Part shown: positions 33,890 through 42,186 of the stretch, piece after piece
Numbering within the stretch: the stretch's first letter is position 1
Layout of the letters: each line of letters starts with the position of its first letter
Assembly: GCF_014648255.1 (NCBI RefSeq)
Contig: NZ_BMQT01000005.1
Span: 392,294-456,293, forward strand
Reading direction: 5' to 3'
DNA length: 64,000 nucleotides
Source of the DNA: Nocardioides albus
GTDB taxonomy: Bacteria > Actinomycetota > Actinomycetes > Propionibacteriales > Nocardioidaceae
Program-made: the position numbers and the translations under genes
The notes under the pieces: generated by a model
What the model was told of the DNA's origin: nothing
The model's input: only the letters and a program-made list of their open reading frames with translations
Database searches by the model: none

Positions 33890-34879
33890 GTGGTCGAGAC
33901 CCCGGACGAGCAGAGGGAGCGGGAGCGGCGCGAGGACGCTGCTCGACTGCTGCGCGCTCACCTGCTCATGCAGGACGGTGTCGCGAGCCACGCGCAGCTG
34001 ACCGCCGGTGGGGTGATGAAGACCGACATCGAGCGGAGCGTGCGACGCAAGGAGCTCCGCCGCGTCCACCCGCGCGTCTACGTCGACCATGCCGGCCCGA
34101 TGACCTGGCGCCAGCGTGCCTGGGCCGCCGTCCTCTACGCCGAGCCCGCCTACCTGTGCTGGACCAGCGTCGAGGAACCACGCAGGCGCGACGACGGTGC
34201 CCCGATCCACGTCGCCGTCGACCACAGCCGCCGGATCCGGCCGCAGGACGGCATCGTCATCCATCGGATGAAGGGCCTGGAGCTGCGCGCCTATGGGGGT
34301 ACGCCGCCCCGGCTCACCGCCGAGGACAACGCCTTGGCGATGGCGCACGAGGCAGCCAAGGACATCGACGCGATCGCCCGGCTCGCGGATGCGGCCGGGA
34401 AGAGCTATGTCACCGCTGACTCCCTTCGGGCCGCGCTCGACCGCTATCCGTCGGTACGCCGCCGTGCGCTCCTCGCCGGCCTGATCGACGATCTCGGCGC
34501 AGGCACCCACTCCGTGCTCGAGCACGGTTACCTCACCAAGGTCGAGCGTGCCCACGGCCTGCCGGCCGGGACGCGCCAGGCGCCGCGGTCCGGCCCGGCC
34601 GGGAACCAGTTCCGGGACGTCGAGTACGCGGCGTACGGACTCGTCGTCGAGCTCGACGGCGCTGTCGGTCACGAGTCCTGGCGCGACCAGGCGCGCGACG
34701 CCGACCGCGCCCTCGACGACCTCGCCTCCGCCGGGGTGCTCACCGCGCGGCTCCGCTTTCACCAGGTCTTCGACACTCCCTGCCACACCGCCACCAGGAT
34801 CGCCAGGATCCTGAGACGCAACGGCTGGAACGGCACGATGAAGGCCTGCGGCGAGGCATGCCGAATGAAGGAGGCCTGA
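33890..34879 (+). CDS. AbiEi-type wHTH + DUF559-like nuclease-fold protein
   Basis: A 329-residue protein of an actinobacterial family usually called 'type IV TA AbiEi antitoxin domain-containing'. The N-terminus has a winged-helix region (LLMQDGVASHAQLTAGGVMK; ELRRVHPRVYVDHAGP). The C-terminal 80 residues match the Vsr/DUF559 endonuclease fold: LVVELDGAVGHESWRDQARD with D/E-x-x-x-H-like spacing, then RFHQVFDTPCHTATRIARIL. No AbiEii-like toxin gene is adjacent, so a true TA role is doubtful. The GTG 33890 start lies 13 nt after the left hairpin. It is framed by two related hairpins. Confidence 0.7.
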   Translation: MVETPDEQRERERREDAARLLRAHLLMQDGVASHAQLTAGGVMKTDIERSVRRKELRRVHPRVYVDHAGPMTWRQRAWAAVLYAEPAYLCWTSVEEPRRRDDGAPIHVAVDHSRRIRPQDGIVIHRMKGLELRAYGGTPPRLTAEDNALAMAHEAAKDIDAIARLADAAGKSYVTADSLRAALDRYPSVRRRALLAGLIDDLGAGTHSVLEHGYLTKVERAHGLPAGTRQAPRSGPAGNQFRDVEYAAYGLVVELDGAVGHESWRDQARDADRALDDLASAGVLTARLRFHQVFDTPCHTATRIARILRRNGWNGTMKACGEACRMKEA

Positions 34880-34881
34880 CG

Positions 34882-34930
34882 GACCCGGGGAGCGTGAGGC
34901 GTACCAGGTGCGCCTGGCGCTCCCCGGGTC
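34882..34930. terminator. 20-bp hairpin, related to 33831-33877
   Basis: 34882-34901 pairs with 34911-34930 (two mismatches) around the 9-nt loop TACCAGGTG; the right arm CGCCTGGCGCTCCC is shared with the hairpin 1 kb upstream. It lies between convergent genes and may terminate both. Confidence 0.7.
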
Positions 34931-34933
34931 GGG

Positions 34934-35884
34934 CTACCGCCTTGGGGGAAGTGTGACTCGGTCGAGGTCTCGGGCGATCGTCAGCGGTCCGTCGTACGCC
35001 TCGCGTGCCTCCGCCTCGAAGACCTGCTCGAACTCGCCGTTCTCCGAGTCGGGGTAGCGCTGCGAGAAGTGGGTGAGGACGAGGTGACGTACGCCGGCAG
35101 CGGCCGCGATCTCGGCTGCCTGCCGCGCGGTGAGATGGCCGTATTCGGTGGCCAGGTGCCGATCGGAGTCGAGAAAGGTGGCCTCGATGACCAACAGGTC
35201 GACGCCGTCCGCGAGCTCACCGGCGGCGTCGCACAACCGGGTGTCCATCACAAAGGCCATCGACTGTCCTCGGCGCGGAACCGTCACGTCCGCGAGGTGA
35301 ACCAGGCGGCCGTCCGACTCGATCACGCCGTCTCGTTGCAGCCGACCGACGGCGGGCCCGCTCAGACCCGCCTCGGCGAGCTTCGTGGTGTCGAAGGAGC
35401 GGCCGTCGGGCTCGTCGAGGCGGTAGCCGAACGCCTCGATGGTGTGGTCGAGCCGTCGCAAGGTGAGCGTTGTGCCGGACTCACCAGGGAGCCGTTCGAC
35501 CCTCCCGTCCGCTTCGAGACCTTGGAGCAGCATTTGCTCGCGATGGTGGAAAGCGGTCGAGTCGCACAGGTTCCGTATCCACTGCTCGCCGGAGGCCGGG
35601 AACGAGATGGGCACCTCACGAGGGGAGCCGTCGAGGCTGATCCGTTGCACGACCCCGGCCAAGCCGAGGCTGTGGTCACCGTGGAGATGTGTGATGGCGA
35701 TCCGGGTGAGGTCGGGCGCGGCGACGCCGGCCTGTGTCATCTGCCGCTGAGTACCTTCGCCCGGGTCGAACAGAATCGTCTCGTCGTCCCAGTGGAGCAC
35801 GTAGCCGTTGTGGTTTCGGCGCTTGGTCGGCACCTGGCTCGCCGTGCCCAGCACGACGAGCTCGCGGGGAGAGGTGCGTGGCAC
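34934..35884 (-). CDS. rnz: ribonuclease Z family protein (ElaC-type)
   Basis: Metallo-beta-lactamase-fold tRNA 3'-processing endonuclease of 316 residues. Signature pieces: LGTASQVPTKRRNHNGYVL at the start, the zinc motif ITHLHGDHSLGLAGVVQRIS, a DTRLCDAAGELADGVDLLVI segment with the third-ligand region, EYGHLTARQAAEIA and the C-terminal VLTHFSQRY. Length matches short-form RNase Z. It acts in the cytoplasm on tRNA precursors lacking encoded CCA, which fits the CCA-less tRNA genes in this window. Confidence 0.92.
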   Translation of the reverse strand: MPRTSPRELVVLGTASQVPTKRRNHNGYVLHWDDETILFDPGEGTQRQMTQAGVAAPDLTRIAITHLHGDHSLGLAGVVQRISLDGSPREVPISFPASGEQWIRNLCDSTAFHHREQMLLQGLEADGRVERLPGESGTTLTLRRLDHTIEAFGYRLDEPDGRSFDTTKLAEAGLSGPAVGRLQRDGVIESDGRLVHLADVTVPRRGQSMAFVMDTRLCDAAGELADGVDLLVIEATFLDSDRHLATEYGHLTARQAAEIAAAAGVRHLVLTHFSQRYPDSENGEFEQVFEAEAREAYDGPLTIARDLDRVTLPPRR

Positions 35885-36007
35885 GGGAGGATCCTTCGAC
35901 GAGCTGTAGCCGGTCTTCGGTGGACGGGCATTGGACGAAACAGTAGGGGCCCTGCCGTGTCCGGTCGACGGGTTTCGCGGAGCGCCTGAGTAGTCTTTAC
36001 CCGCACG

Positions 36008-36029
36008 TCGCAGTCACCTGGTGGCTGCG
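36008..36029. terminator. weak hairpin downstream of the kinase gene
   Basis: CGCAG-T-CACC pairs with GGTG-G-CTGCG (near 36008-36029) just beyond the 3' end of the minus-strand P-loop gene at 36047. Short and without a T-run. Confidence 0.3.
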
Positions 36030-36046
36030 ATCTTCGACCTTGTTGC

Positions 36047-36556
36047 TCACCCACCTCGACGAACGCGGACGCGGCGGAGGATCTCGTCGACGACCTCGGT
36101 GAGCGGCGGGGTGGCGTCGATGAGTTGGCCGGGCGGCACCTGCTCCTTGGTCTCGTGCATCCGGATGCAGATCTCGCGCTCCTCGGGCCGCCCGCCCCAG
36201 TCGGTCGGGTCGACGCGTACGCGCTCGTCGATCCGCTGCAGCATCGTGTCGCGGTCGACGTCGAGGATGAAGACGGCGTCGAAGAGGTCGATGAACTTCG
36301 CGTGGTTGCGACTGCCACCGCAGAAGAAGGTCACGGGCACGGTCCGGTCAGCGACCAGCGCGCGCACCAGGGCGATGTCCCAGATGTGATGCTCGGGCGC
36401 ACTGTCGTCGACCGGTTCGCCAGTCTCTGGATCGCCCCGATAGGCGAGCGTCCGGTCGCCGTGGATCGCCTGGGATCCACGGCGGAGCAGCTCGTCGCAG
36501 ACCGCCGTCTTCCCCGCACCTGAGACGCCTTCGATCAGATAGTTCCGGACACCCAT
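36047..36556 (-). CDS. P-loop AAA/kinase-type ATPase
   Basis: A 169-residue nucleotide kinase-like protein: Walker A GVSGAGKT (10-17), a helix CDELLRRGSQAIHGDRTLAY, a strand VFILDVDRDTMLQRIDERVR typical of the Walker B/LID part of shikimate/adenylate-type kinases, and an acidic C-terminal helix. Actinobacterial homologues are annotated only as AAA family ATPase or adenylate-kinase-like; the substrate is unknown. It is divergent from the DoxX gene across the 27-bp dyad repeats. Confidence 0.7.
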   Translation of the reverse strand: MGVRNYLIEGVSGAGKTAVCDELLRRGSQAIHGDRTLAYRGDPETGEPVDDSAPEHHIWDIALVRALVADRTVPVTFFCGGSRNHAKFIDLFDAVFILDVDRDTMLQRIDERVRVDPTDWGGRPEEREICIRMHETKEQVPPGQLIDATPPLTEVVDEILRRVRVRRGG

Positions 36557-36626
36557 GTCTGTGATGGTGCGGCAGTCGACGGTGACGAAGCGAACGGTTA
36601 TGGGAGACGTCGTCGGCGTGATTCGC

Positions 36627-36707
36627 CGTGACTACGGAAAAGGAGTCATCGCCCGCGACTACGAAATAGTAGTCAACGGCAATGACTGCGACGTCGTAGT
36701 AGTGGCG
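36627..36707. repeat. three 27-bp direct repeats, each with an internal dyad
   Basis: Units start at 36627, 36654 and 36681. Each contains a GACTAC-N6-GTAGTC-like dyad: TGACTAC-GGAAAA-GGAGTCA, GACTAC-GAAATA-GTAGTC, and ACTGC-GACGTC-GTAGT. The dyad centres are exactly 27 bp apart. It lies between divergent genes and looks like a multi-site operator; a reading frame through it (9 codons per unit) overlaps the DoxX start and is considered unlikely. Confidence 0.6.
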
Positions 36708-36792
36708 TTCCGTCGGGGCAGAGCTGACCCGGTCCAGCGGAGAGCAGTGACGGCGCGTAGCCAGCCTTGTGCGGCTGTGGAAGAGTCGTCCT

Positions 36793-37197
36793 GTGCGAAC
36801 TGAATCTTCTCTCGACCTCCCGCTCGTCGGTCTGGCCGCGCTGTTCCTCGGGTCAGGCACCCTGCACTTGGTGAGGCCGCAGGTGTTCGAGCCGATCGTG
36901 CCGTCGGCGCTGCCGGATGCGCGCAAGGTGGTCGAGGTCTCCGGTGTCGCGGAGATCGTCTGCGGGCTGGGGCTGCTGCACCCGAAGACCCGCCGGATCG
37001 CGGGGCTCGCGAGTGCCGCGCTGCTGGTGGTTGTGTTCCCGGCCAACGTGCAGATGAGCGTCGATGCGGGGCAGCGGGCGAACCGGAAGCGGACCCCGAA
37101 GTCGGCCGGTTTCTTCGCTGGTACGCTCGCGCGGCTGCCGCTGCAGTGGCCGATGATCAAGGTGGCGCTGCGCGCCGGAAAGGGGACCGGCGCATGA
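36793..37197 (+). CDS. DoxX-family membrane protein
   Basis: A 134-residue, four-helix membrane protein of the DoxX type: LVGLAALFLGSGTLHLVRPQ, then a conserved VVEVSGVAEIVCGLGLL segment, AGLASAALLVVVFPANVQM and a terminal amphipathic region. Such small proteins are quinone- or thiol-linked membrane partners of oxidoreductases; function here is unproven. The GTG 36793 start is used (GTG 36769 is an in-frame alternative). The stop overlaps the aldo/keto reductase start (ATGA). Confidence 0.8.
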   Translation: MRTESSLDLPLVGLAALFLGSGTLHLVRPQVFEPIVPSALPDARKVVEVSGVAEIVCGLGLLHPKTRRIAGLASAALLVVVFPANVQMSVDAGQRANRKRTPKSAGFFAGTLARLPLQWPMIKVALRAGKGTGA

Positions 37198-38252
37198 CGT
37201 ACGTTCCTTCGGAGTCTCGTTACGACACGATGCAGTACCGGCGGACCGGCCACAGCGGCCTGGACCTGCCGGCGGTCAGCCTCGGGCTGTGGCACAACTT
37301 CGGTGACGACCTGGCGTTCGAGCGGCAGCGGGCGATCCTGCGTACGGCCTTCGATGCCGGCATCACCCACTTCGACCTGGCCAACAACTACGGCCCGCCC
37401 GCCGGGTCGGCCGAGGAGAACTTCGGCCGCCACCTGCGCGGCGACTTCGCCCACCTGCGCGACGAGCTGGTGATCTCGACCAAGGCCGGCTGGGACATGT
37501 GGCCGGGGCCGTACGGCAAGATCGGCGGCTCGCGGAAGTACCTGATCTCCAGCCTCGACCAGTCGCTGAAGCGGATGGGGCTCGACTACGTCGACATCTA
37601 CTACCATCACCGCCCCGACCCCTCGACGCCGCTCGAGGAGACGATGGGAGCGCTCGACCAGATCGTGCGCTCCGGCAAGGCGCTGTACGTCGGGCTGAGC
37701 TCGTACTCCTCGGCGCTGACCCGGGAGGCGGCGGCGATCCTGCGCGACCTTGGCACCCCGCTGCTGATCCATCAGCCGTCCTACTCCATCCTCAACCGCT
37801 GGCTCGAGACCGACGGGCTGCTGGACACGCTCGACGAGGTCGGCGCCGGTGCGATCTCGTTCTCGCCGCTGGCGCAGGGGTTGCTGACGAACAAGTATCT
37901 CGGCGGCACCGTCCCCGAGGACTCCCGTGCGGCCAAGGCGCGGTTCTTGTCCCCGGACGCGCTCACGCCCGAGACGCTGACCGGCATCGAGTCGCTCAAC
38001 GCCCTCGCCGAAGACCGTGGCCAGACCCTCGCTCAGATGGCGCTCGCCTGGGCCCTGCGTGATCCGCGGATGACCTCGGTCGTCATCGGCGCCTCCCGCC
38101 CCGAGCAGGTCACCGACTGCCTCGGTGCGCTCTCCGGTCCGGAGCTCACGGCCGAGGAGCTGGCGAAGATCGATGAGTACGCCACGGCCACCGGGATCGA
38201 CATGTGGAAGCGCGCCCGGGTCGAGGGTGACCACCGGGAGATCTTCAACTGA
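37194..38252 (+). CDS. aldo/keto reductase, L-glyceraldehyde-3-P reductase (YghZ) type
   Basis: A 352-residue NADPH-dependent AKR. The catalytic tetrad is visible as D (FDLANNYGPP, Asp and Tyr), K (VISTKAGWDMWPGPYG) and H (DIYYHHRPD). The cofactor region is SPLAQGLLTNKYL and the C-terminal SVVIGASRPEQVTDCLGAL contacts the NADPH phosphate. The GPYGKIGGSRKYLISSLDQS block is typical of the YghZ/Kv-beta-like subgroup that reduces L-glyceraldehyde 3-phosphate and methylglyoxal. It is translationally coupled to the DoxX gene. Confidence 0.92.
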   Translation: MTYVPSESRYDTMQYRRTGHSGLDLPAVSLGLWHNFGDDLAFERQRAILRTAFDAGITHFDLANNYGPPAGSAEENFGRHLRGDFAHLRDELVISTKAGWDMWPGPYGKIGGSRKYLISSLDQSLKRMGLDYVDIYYHHRPDPSTPLEETMGALDQIVRSGKALYVGLSSYSSALTREAAAILRDLGTPLLIHQPSYSILNRWLETDGLLDTLDEVGAGAISFSPLAQGLLTNKYLGGTVPEDSRAAKARFLSPDALTPETLTGIESLNALAEDRGQTLAQMALAWALRDPRMTSVVIGASRPEQVTDCLGALSGPELTAEELAKIDEYATATGIDMWKRARVEGDHREIFN

Positions 38253-38258
38253 CCGCGA

Positions 38259-38693
38259 TCAGCGCTCGTCGTCCCAGGCAGCGGAGCTGATCCGCCAGCC
38301 GTCGTCGGTGCGTACGAACGACATCGTCTTCATTCCTCTACCGGTGTGGACCTCGCCTCCGGTGCGCCAGCGCTTGCTGTAGGCGCCCCACCAGTGGGCG
38401 ATGTCGCCGAAGACGTCGATGCGGCCGGGCTCCGGCCACTCCTCGAACTCGGTGATGTCGCCGCTGGTCAGGAGGGTGCGACGTGGGGCGATGAAGGACT
38501 CGATGTCGTAGACCTCGACCGGCAGGCCGCACGTGCGCGCGATGGTGGCGCCGGGGAGCATGATCCGGCGCAGATCGTCCAGGCGGGCGCCCGCGTCCGG
38601 TCCGGTGGTGAAGGCCGAGAAGAACGCACGTACCAGGGCCTCGATCTCGGTCTGGTCCGACGTCGATGCGGCTTCGCCGCCGGTGATGTCCAT
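38259..38693 (-). CDS. NTF2-like (SnoaL/DUF4440) protein
   Basis: A 144-residue cone-fold protein: IEALVRAFFSAFTT helix, IMLPGATIART, the YDIESFIAPRRTLLTSGDIT segment, and C-terminal strands GDIAHWWGAYSKRW and GMKTMSFVRTDDGWRISSAA. This is the NTF2-like layout used by small ketosteroid-isomerase-type enzymes and stress proteins; catalytic residues cannot be assigned. It converges on the aldo/keto reductase with a 6-nt gap. Confidence 0.7.
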   Translation of the reverse strand: MDITGGEAASTSDQTEIEALVRAFFSAFTTGPDAGARLDDLRRIMLPGATIARTCGLPVEVYDIESFIAPRRTLLTSGDITEFEEWPEPGRIDVFGDIAHWWGAYSKRWRTGGEVHTGRGMKTMSFVRTDDGWRISSAAWDDER

Positions 38694-38773
38694 GCCCGGA
38701 ACCTAGCCACCCACCCCGGATCCGGCATCTCATTTGAAGGTGCGGAGACCGGGCGCGCCACTAGCATGCGCTC

Positions 38774-40249
38774 ATGCGGGTCGATGAGTATCTGACGTAC
38801 GACGCCACCGGGCTGGCGCAGCTGGTCGCTGCCGAGGAGGTGACCGCCGCCGAGGTCCTGGCCGCGGCGCGGGAGCGGGCCGAGGCGGTGAACCCGCGGA
38901 TCAACGCGATCGTCGCCGACATCCCGGAGGCCGACGCCCAGGTCGCGGGTGACGGTCCCAGCGGGCCGTTCGCGGGGGTGCCGTTCCTTGTGAAGGATCT
39001 CGCCCAGGAGTATCAAGGGCACCCGACGACCTACGGCTCGCGGTCGCTCGTCGGCGACGTCGCCGAGGAGCACTCCTACTTCACCCGGAGCGCCCTCGAC
39101 GCCGGCCTGGTCATCTTCGGGAAGACCAACACCCCGGAGTTCGGGTCGAAGGGGATCACCGAGCCGGAGCTGTTCGGCGCGGCGCGCAACCCGTGGAACA
39201 CCGACCACACGCCGGGTGGTTCCTCGGGCGGGTCGGGTGCAGCGGTGGCTGCCGGGATCGTCCCGGCCGCCGGCGCCAACGACGGCGGCGGGTCGATCCG
39301 GATCCCGGCCGCCTGCAACGGCCTGGTCGGGCTGAAGACCACCCGCGGGCTGCTCCCGTTGGGACCGCAGAGCCTGGACGCCTCCAACGGCTTCGTCGTC
39401 CAGGGCGTGGTGACGCGCACGGTGCGCGACGCGGCCGGGCTCTACGACGCGCTCGTCGGCGACCGGCCGATGGCGATGATCCACGCTCCCCGTGCCGGCT
39501 CAGGGTTCGCGGAGGCGATCGAGACCGCGCCGCGCAGGCTCCGTATCGGGTTCACGTCGGTGTCCTCGATCTCCGCGCCCGACCCGGAGGCGATCGCAGC
39601 GGTCGAAGACGCGGCCAAGCGGCTCGAGGACCTCGGGCACCAGGTCGAGGAGGTCGAGGCGCCCTATGACGCCGCCGAGCTCGGTCGCGACTTCCTCACC
39701 ATCTGGTTCGCCTCGGCGGCCGCCGAGGTCGCCGAGACCAAGCTCCGGGTCGGCGCCAAGGACGCCGACTTCGAGGCCGACACCTTGGCGGTGGCCGAGC
39801 TCGGCCGAGCCGGGGGAGTGGTCGCCGTCGAGCTGGCGCACATCAACCGCCGCAACCATGTCCGCCGACTGAGCGACTTCCACGAGACGTACGACCTGCT
39901 GCTCACGCCGACGCTGGCCAAGCCGCCCCTGAAGGTGGGTGAGGTGACCACGCCCAAGGCCCTCCAGACCGCGGCGCGGCTGCTCTACAAGGTGCACGGC
40001 GGGCGGGTGATGCGGGCGACCGGCCTGATCGACCAGCTGGTCGCCGAGAACCTGGGTTGGGTCCCCTACACCCAGCTCGCCAACCTCACCGGACGCCCGG
40101 CGATCTCGGTGCCGACCCACCGGACGGCGTCCGGGCTGCCGCTGGGCGTGCAGCTGTCCGGGCAGCTGGGCGACGACGGCCTGTTGCTGCAGGTCGCTGC
40201 TCAGCTGGAGCAGGCGGCGCCGTGGGCGGAGCATCGGCCGAATCTCTGA
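38774..40249 (+). CDS. amidase-signature family amidase
   Basis: A 491-residue amidase with the Ser-cisSer-Lys triad: Lys74 in VPFLVKDLAQEYQG, the cis-Ser in TPGGSSGGSGAAVAAG (about 150-151) and the nucleophile Ser174 in ANDGGGSIRIPAACNGLVG. The long form with HTPGGSSGGS and a C-terminal YTQLANLTGRPAISVPTHRT block resembles 6-aminohexanoate-cyclic-dimer hydrolase (NylA) and related amidases, so it probably opens small amides or lactams. The substrate is not determined. No signal peptide. Confidence 0.92.
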   Translation: MRVDEYLTYDATGLAQLVAAEEVTAAEVLAAARERAEAVNPRINAIVADIPEADAQVAGDGPSGPFAGVPFLVKDLAQEYQGHPTTYGSRSLVGDVAEEHSYFTRSALDAGLVIFGKTNTPEFGSKGITEPELFGAARNPWNTDHTPGGSSGGSGAAVAAGIVPAAGANDGGGSIRIPAACNGLVGLKTTRGLLPLGPQSLDASNGFVVQGVVTRTVRDAAGLYDALVGDRPMAMIHAPRAGSGFAEAIETAPRRLRIGFTSVSSISAPDPEAIAAVEDAAKRLEDLGHQVEEVEAPYDAAELGRDFLTIWFASAAAEVAETKLRVGAKDADFEADTLAVAELGRAGGVVAVELAHINRRNHVRRLSDFHETYDLLLTPTLAKPPLKVGEVTTPKALQTAARLLYKVHGGRVMRATGLIDQLVAENLGWVPYTQLANLTGRPAISVPTHRTASGLPLGVQLSGQLGDDGLLLQVAAQLEQAAPWAEHRPNL

Positions 40250-40261
40250 GGTCGTCCTGCT

Positions 40262-40279
40262 GAAAGAAATCTTTCTTTC
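40262..40279. promoter_or_regulatory. GAAAGAAA palindrome upstream of the serine hydrolase
   Basis: GAAAGAAA-TC-TTTCTTTC, a perfect AT-rich dyad in GC-rich DNA, 38 nt before the downstream ATG and 13 nt after the amidase stop. It is probably an operator; the arm sequence resembles sites of RpiR/MurR-type repressors, which is a guess. Confidence 0.4.
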
Positions 40280-40316
40280 CGTCGCGCAGACGGCCCCGGA
40301 GCGGCATCATCAAGAC

Positions 40317-42161
40317 ATGACGCCCCCACGGTCAGACCTGCTCATGTCCTCCCGGCTCATGTCCTCCCGGCGCAGCCTCATCGGCGGCGCGCTCGGCGGA
40401 ATCACGATGGCGATGGTCGGCGGCACCGCGGTCGCCTCCTCGCCGGAGGCACCGACGAAGGCGGCCGCCAACGCGCTCGCCTCGCTGGCCGGCCGCCCGC
40501 CGACGATCACGCCCGAGGACCTCACCTTCACCCCGCGCACGGTCCTGCGCCCCGGCCACGCTCGCCAGGTCGGCCTGGACCCGACGCAGATCGCGAAGAT
40601 CCGCACCGAGCTGACCCGGTTCCTCGAGCCGACCACGGAGAACCCCGCCCACCCCCTGTACGCCGGAGCCACAGCGATCGCGGTGAAGGACGGCGTCATC
40701 GTGGCTCACGAGAGTGTGGGCAAGGCTTTCAGATACGGCATGGACGGCACGACCGTCGTCGAGCTGCCGGCAGATCAGCAGATCGACGCGGGGCTCGACA
40801 CGCTGTGGGACGTCGCCTCGATGTCGAAGCTCTTCACCGCGACCGCGATCCTCCAGCTGGTGGAGCGAGGCAGCCTCGACCTCGAGGCCCCGGTGGTCAC
40901 CTATCTGCCCGAGTTCGCGCCGCAGGGCAAGAGCGTGATCCTCGTGCGCCATCTCCTCACCCACGTCTCCGGCCTGCTCGCCGGCCCGTCGCCGTCGCTG
41001 TGGGCGGGCTACGACACCTATGACGAGCGGGTCGCGGCGATCATGAACACGAAGCCGACCCATGCGCCCGAGCAGATCTACCGCTACTCCGACATCAACC
41101 TGATCACCCTCGGGCTGCTCATCGAGCGGCTCTCGGGCAAGAAGCTGGACGCCTACGTACGCGACCACATCACCGCGCCGCTGGGCATGCGCGACACCAT
41201 GTACAACCCGCCTGCCGACATCCTCGACCGGGTCGCCGCCACCGAATACCAGCCGTGGGCAGGCCGGCCGATGATCCGTGGCGAGGTGCACGACGAGAAC
41301 GCCTGGGCGCTCGGCGGCGTCGCCGGTCATGCGGGCATCTTCTCGACCGCCGCGGACATGGCGAAGTTCGGTCAGATGTTCCTCAATGGCGGCGTCTACA
41401 ACGGCACCAGGATCCTGACGGAGGAGACGGTCCGGCTCTCGTTGCAGGACTACACCGGGGCCGAGTTCACCAGCTCCCGCGGCCTCGGCTGGGAGCTCGC
41501 CACGACCTGGTACCACGGACCGATCTGGTCGCCGGTCTCCTTCGGCCACACCGGCTACACCGGCACCAGCATCGTGATGGACCCGATCGGGCACCAGCTG
41601 GTCGTCCTGATGACCAACCGCGTCCACCCCAGCCGCGACTGGGGCAGCAACAACCCCTCTCGTCGTGCGGTCTCCGACGCGCTCGGCATGGCCTCGGCGG
41701 TCAAGGCCGCGAAGGGACGTACGTCGTGGTTCTCGGGTCGCACCAACGCGAAGAAGGCGACGCTCGACGTGCCGCTCGCGGCCACCGACGGTGCGCAGAT
41801 CGACTTCGACTACTACTTCGACACCGAGCCGCGCTTCGACTTCGGCCGGCTGCAGTACTCCACCGACGGCACCACCTTCACCCCGCTGCCCTGGAGGCTC
41901 GAGGGTGGCGGCTGGAGCTGGGAGACCAGTGAGGCGGTCAACGGCTATGGCGGTCGCCAGTGGCTGCGCGGGCACGCGGAGCTGCCCCCGGGAACGACCT
42001 CGGTCAGGTGGTCCTACGAGGCCGACTCGACGTCTCAGGGGCGCGGGATCTACGTCGACGGCATCGTGGTGAGCCAGGGGCGGCGTACGGTGTTCGACTC
42101 GACGCGTCCCGCTGACGCCGCCCGCATCGTCGCCGACGGTTGGGCTCTGAGCGACAGGTGA
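40317..42161 (+). CDS. Tat-exported serine hydrolase (beta-lactamase fold) with C-terminal beta-sandwich
   Basis: A 614-residue exported protein. A twin-arginine signal (SSRRSLIGGALGGITMAMVG) is preceded by several in-frame ATGs, so the exact start is open. The class C beta-lactamase/PBP4*-type domain has the SxxK motif S168-M-S-K171 (WDVASMSKLFTATAI), the YxN-like motif IYRYSDINLITLG, and HTGYTG as the HxG motif. From about residue 475 a separate beta-sandwich follows (IDFDYYFDTEPRFDFGRLQY, YGGRQWLRGHAELPP), similar to the immune-inhibitor-A-type accessory domain. A role in cell-wall peptide turnover is possible. Substrate unknown. Confidence 0.88.
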   Translation: MTPPRSDLLMSSRLMSSRRSLIGGALGGITMAMVGGTAVASSPEAPTKAAANALASLAGRPPTITPEDLTFTPRTVLRPGHARQVGLDPTQIAKIRTELTRFLEPTTENPAHPLYAGATAIAVKDGVIVAHESVGKAFRYGMDGTTVVELPADQQIDAGLDTLWDVASMSKLFTATAILQLVERGSLDLEAPVVTYLPEFAPQGKSVILVRHLLTHVSGLLAGPSPSLWAGYDTYDERVAAIMNTKPTHAPEQIYRYSDINLITLGLLIERLSGKKLDAYVRDHITAPLGMRDTMYNPPADILDRVAATEYQPWAGRPMIRGEVHDENAWALGGVAGHAGIFSTAADMAKFGQMFLNGGVYNGTRILTEETVRLSLQDYTGAEFTSSRGLGWELATTWYHGPIWSPVSFGHTGYTGTSIVMDPIGHQLVVLMTNRVHPSRDWGSNNPSRRAVSDALGMASAVKAAKGRTSWFSGRTNAKKATLDVPLAATDGAQIDFDYYFDTEPRFDFGRLQYSTDGTTFTPLPWRLEGGGWSWETSEAVNGYGGRQWLRGHAELPPGTTSVRWSYEADSTSQGRGIYVDGIVVSQGRRTVFDSTRPADAARIVADGWALSDR

Positions 42162-42186
42162 CACGTCACCGATAGCCTCTGCGGTC

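Noticed and set aside
33890..34879. Type IV toxin-antitoxin pair (AbiEi/AbiEii)
   Set aside because: No AbiEii-like nucleotidyltransferase toxin is encoded on either side; only the wHTH domain resembles AbiEi.
36600..36803. Small protein with 9-residue repeats across the 27-bp units
   Set aside because: It overlaps the DoxX start, has no ribosome binding site and ends in low-quality sequence; the dyad symmetry favours an operator.
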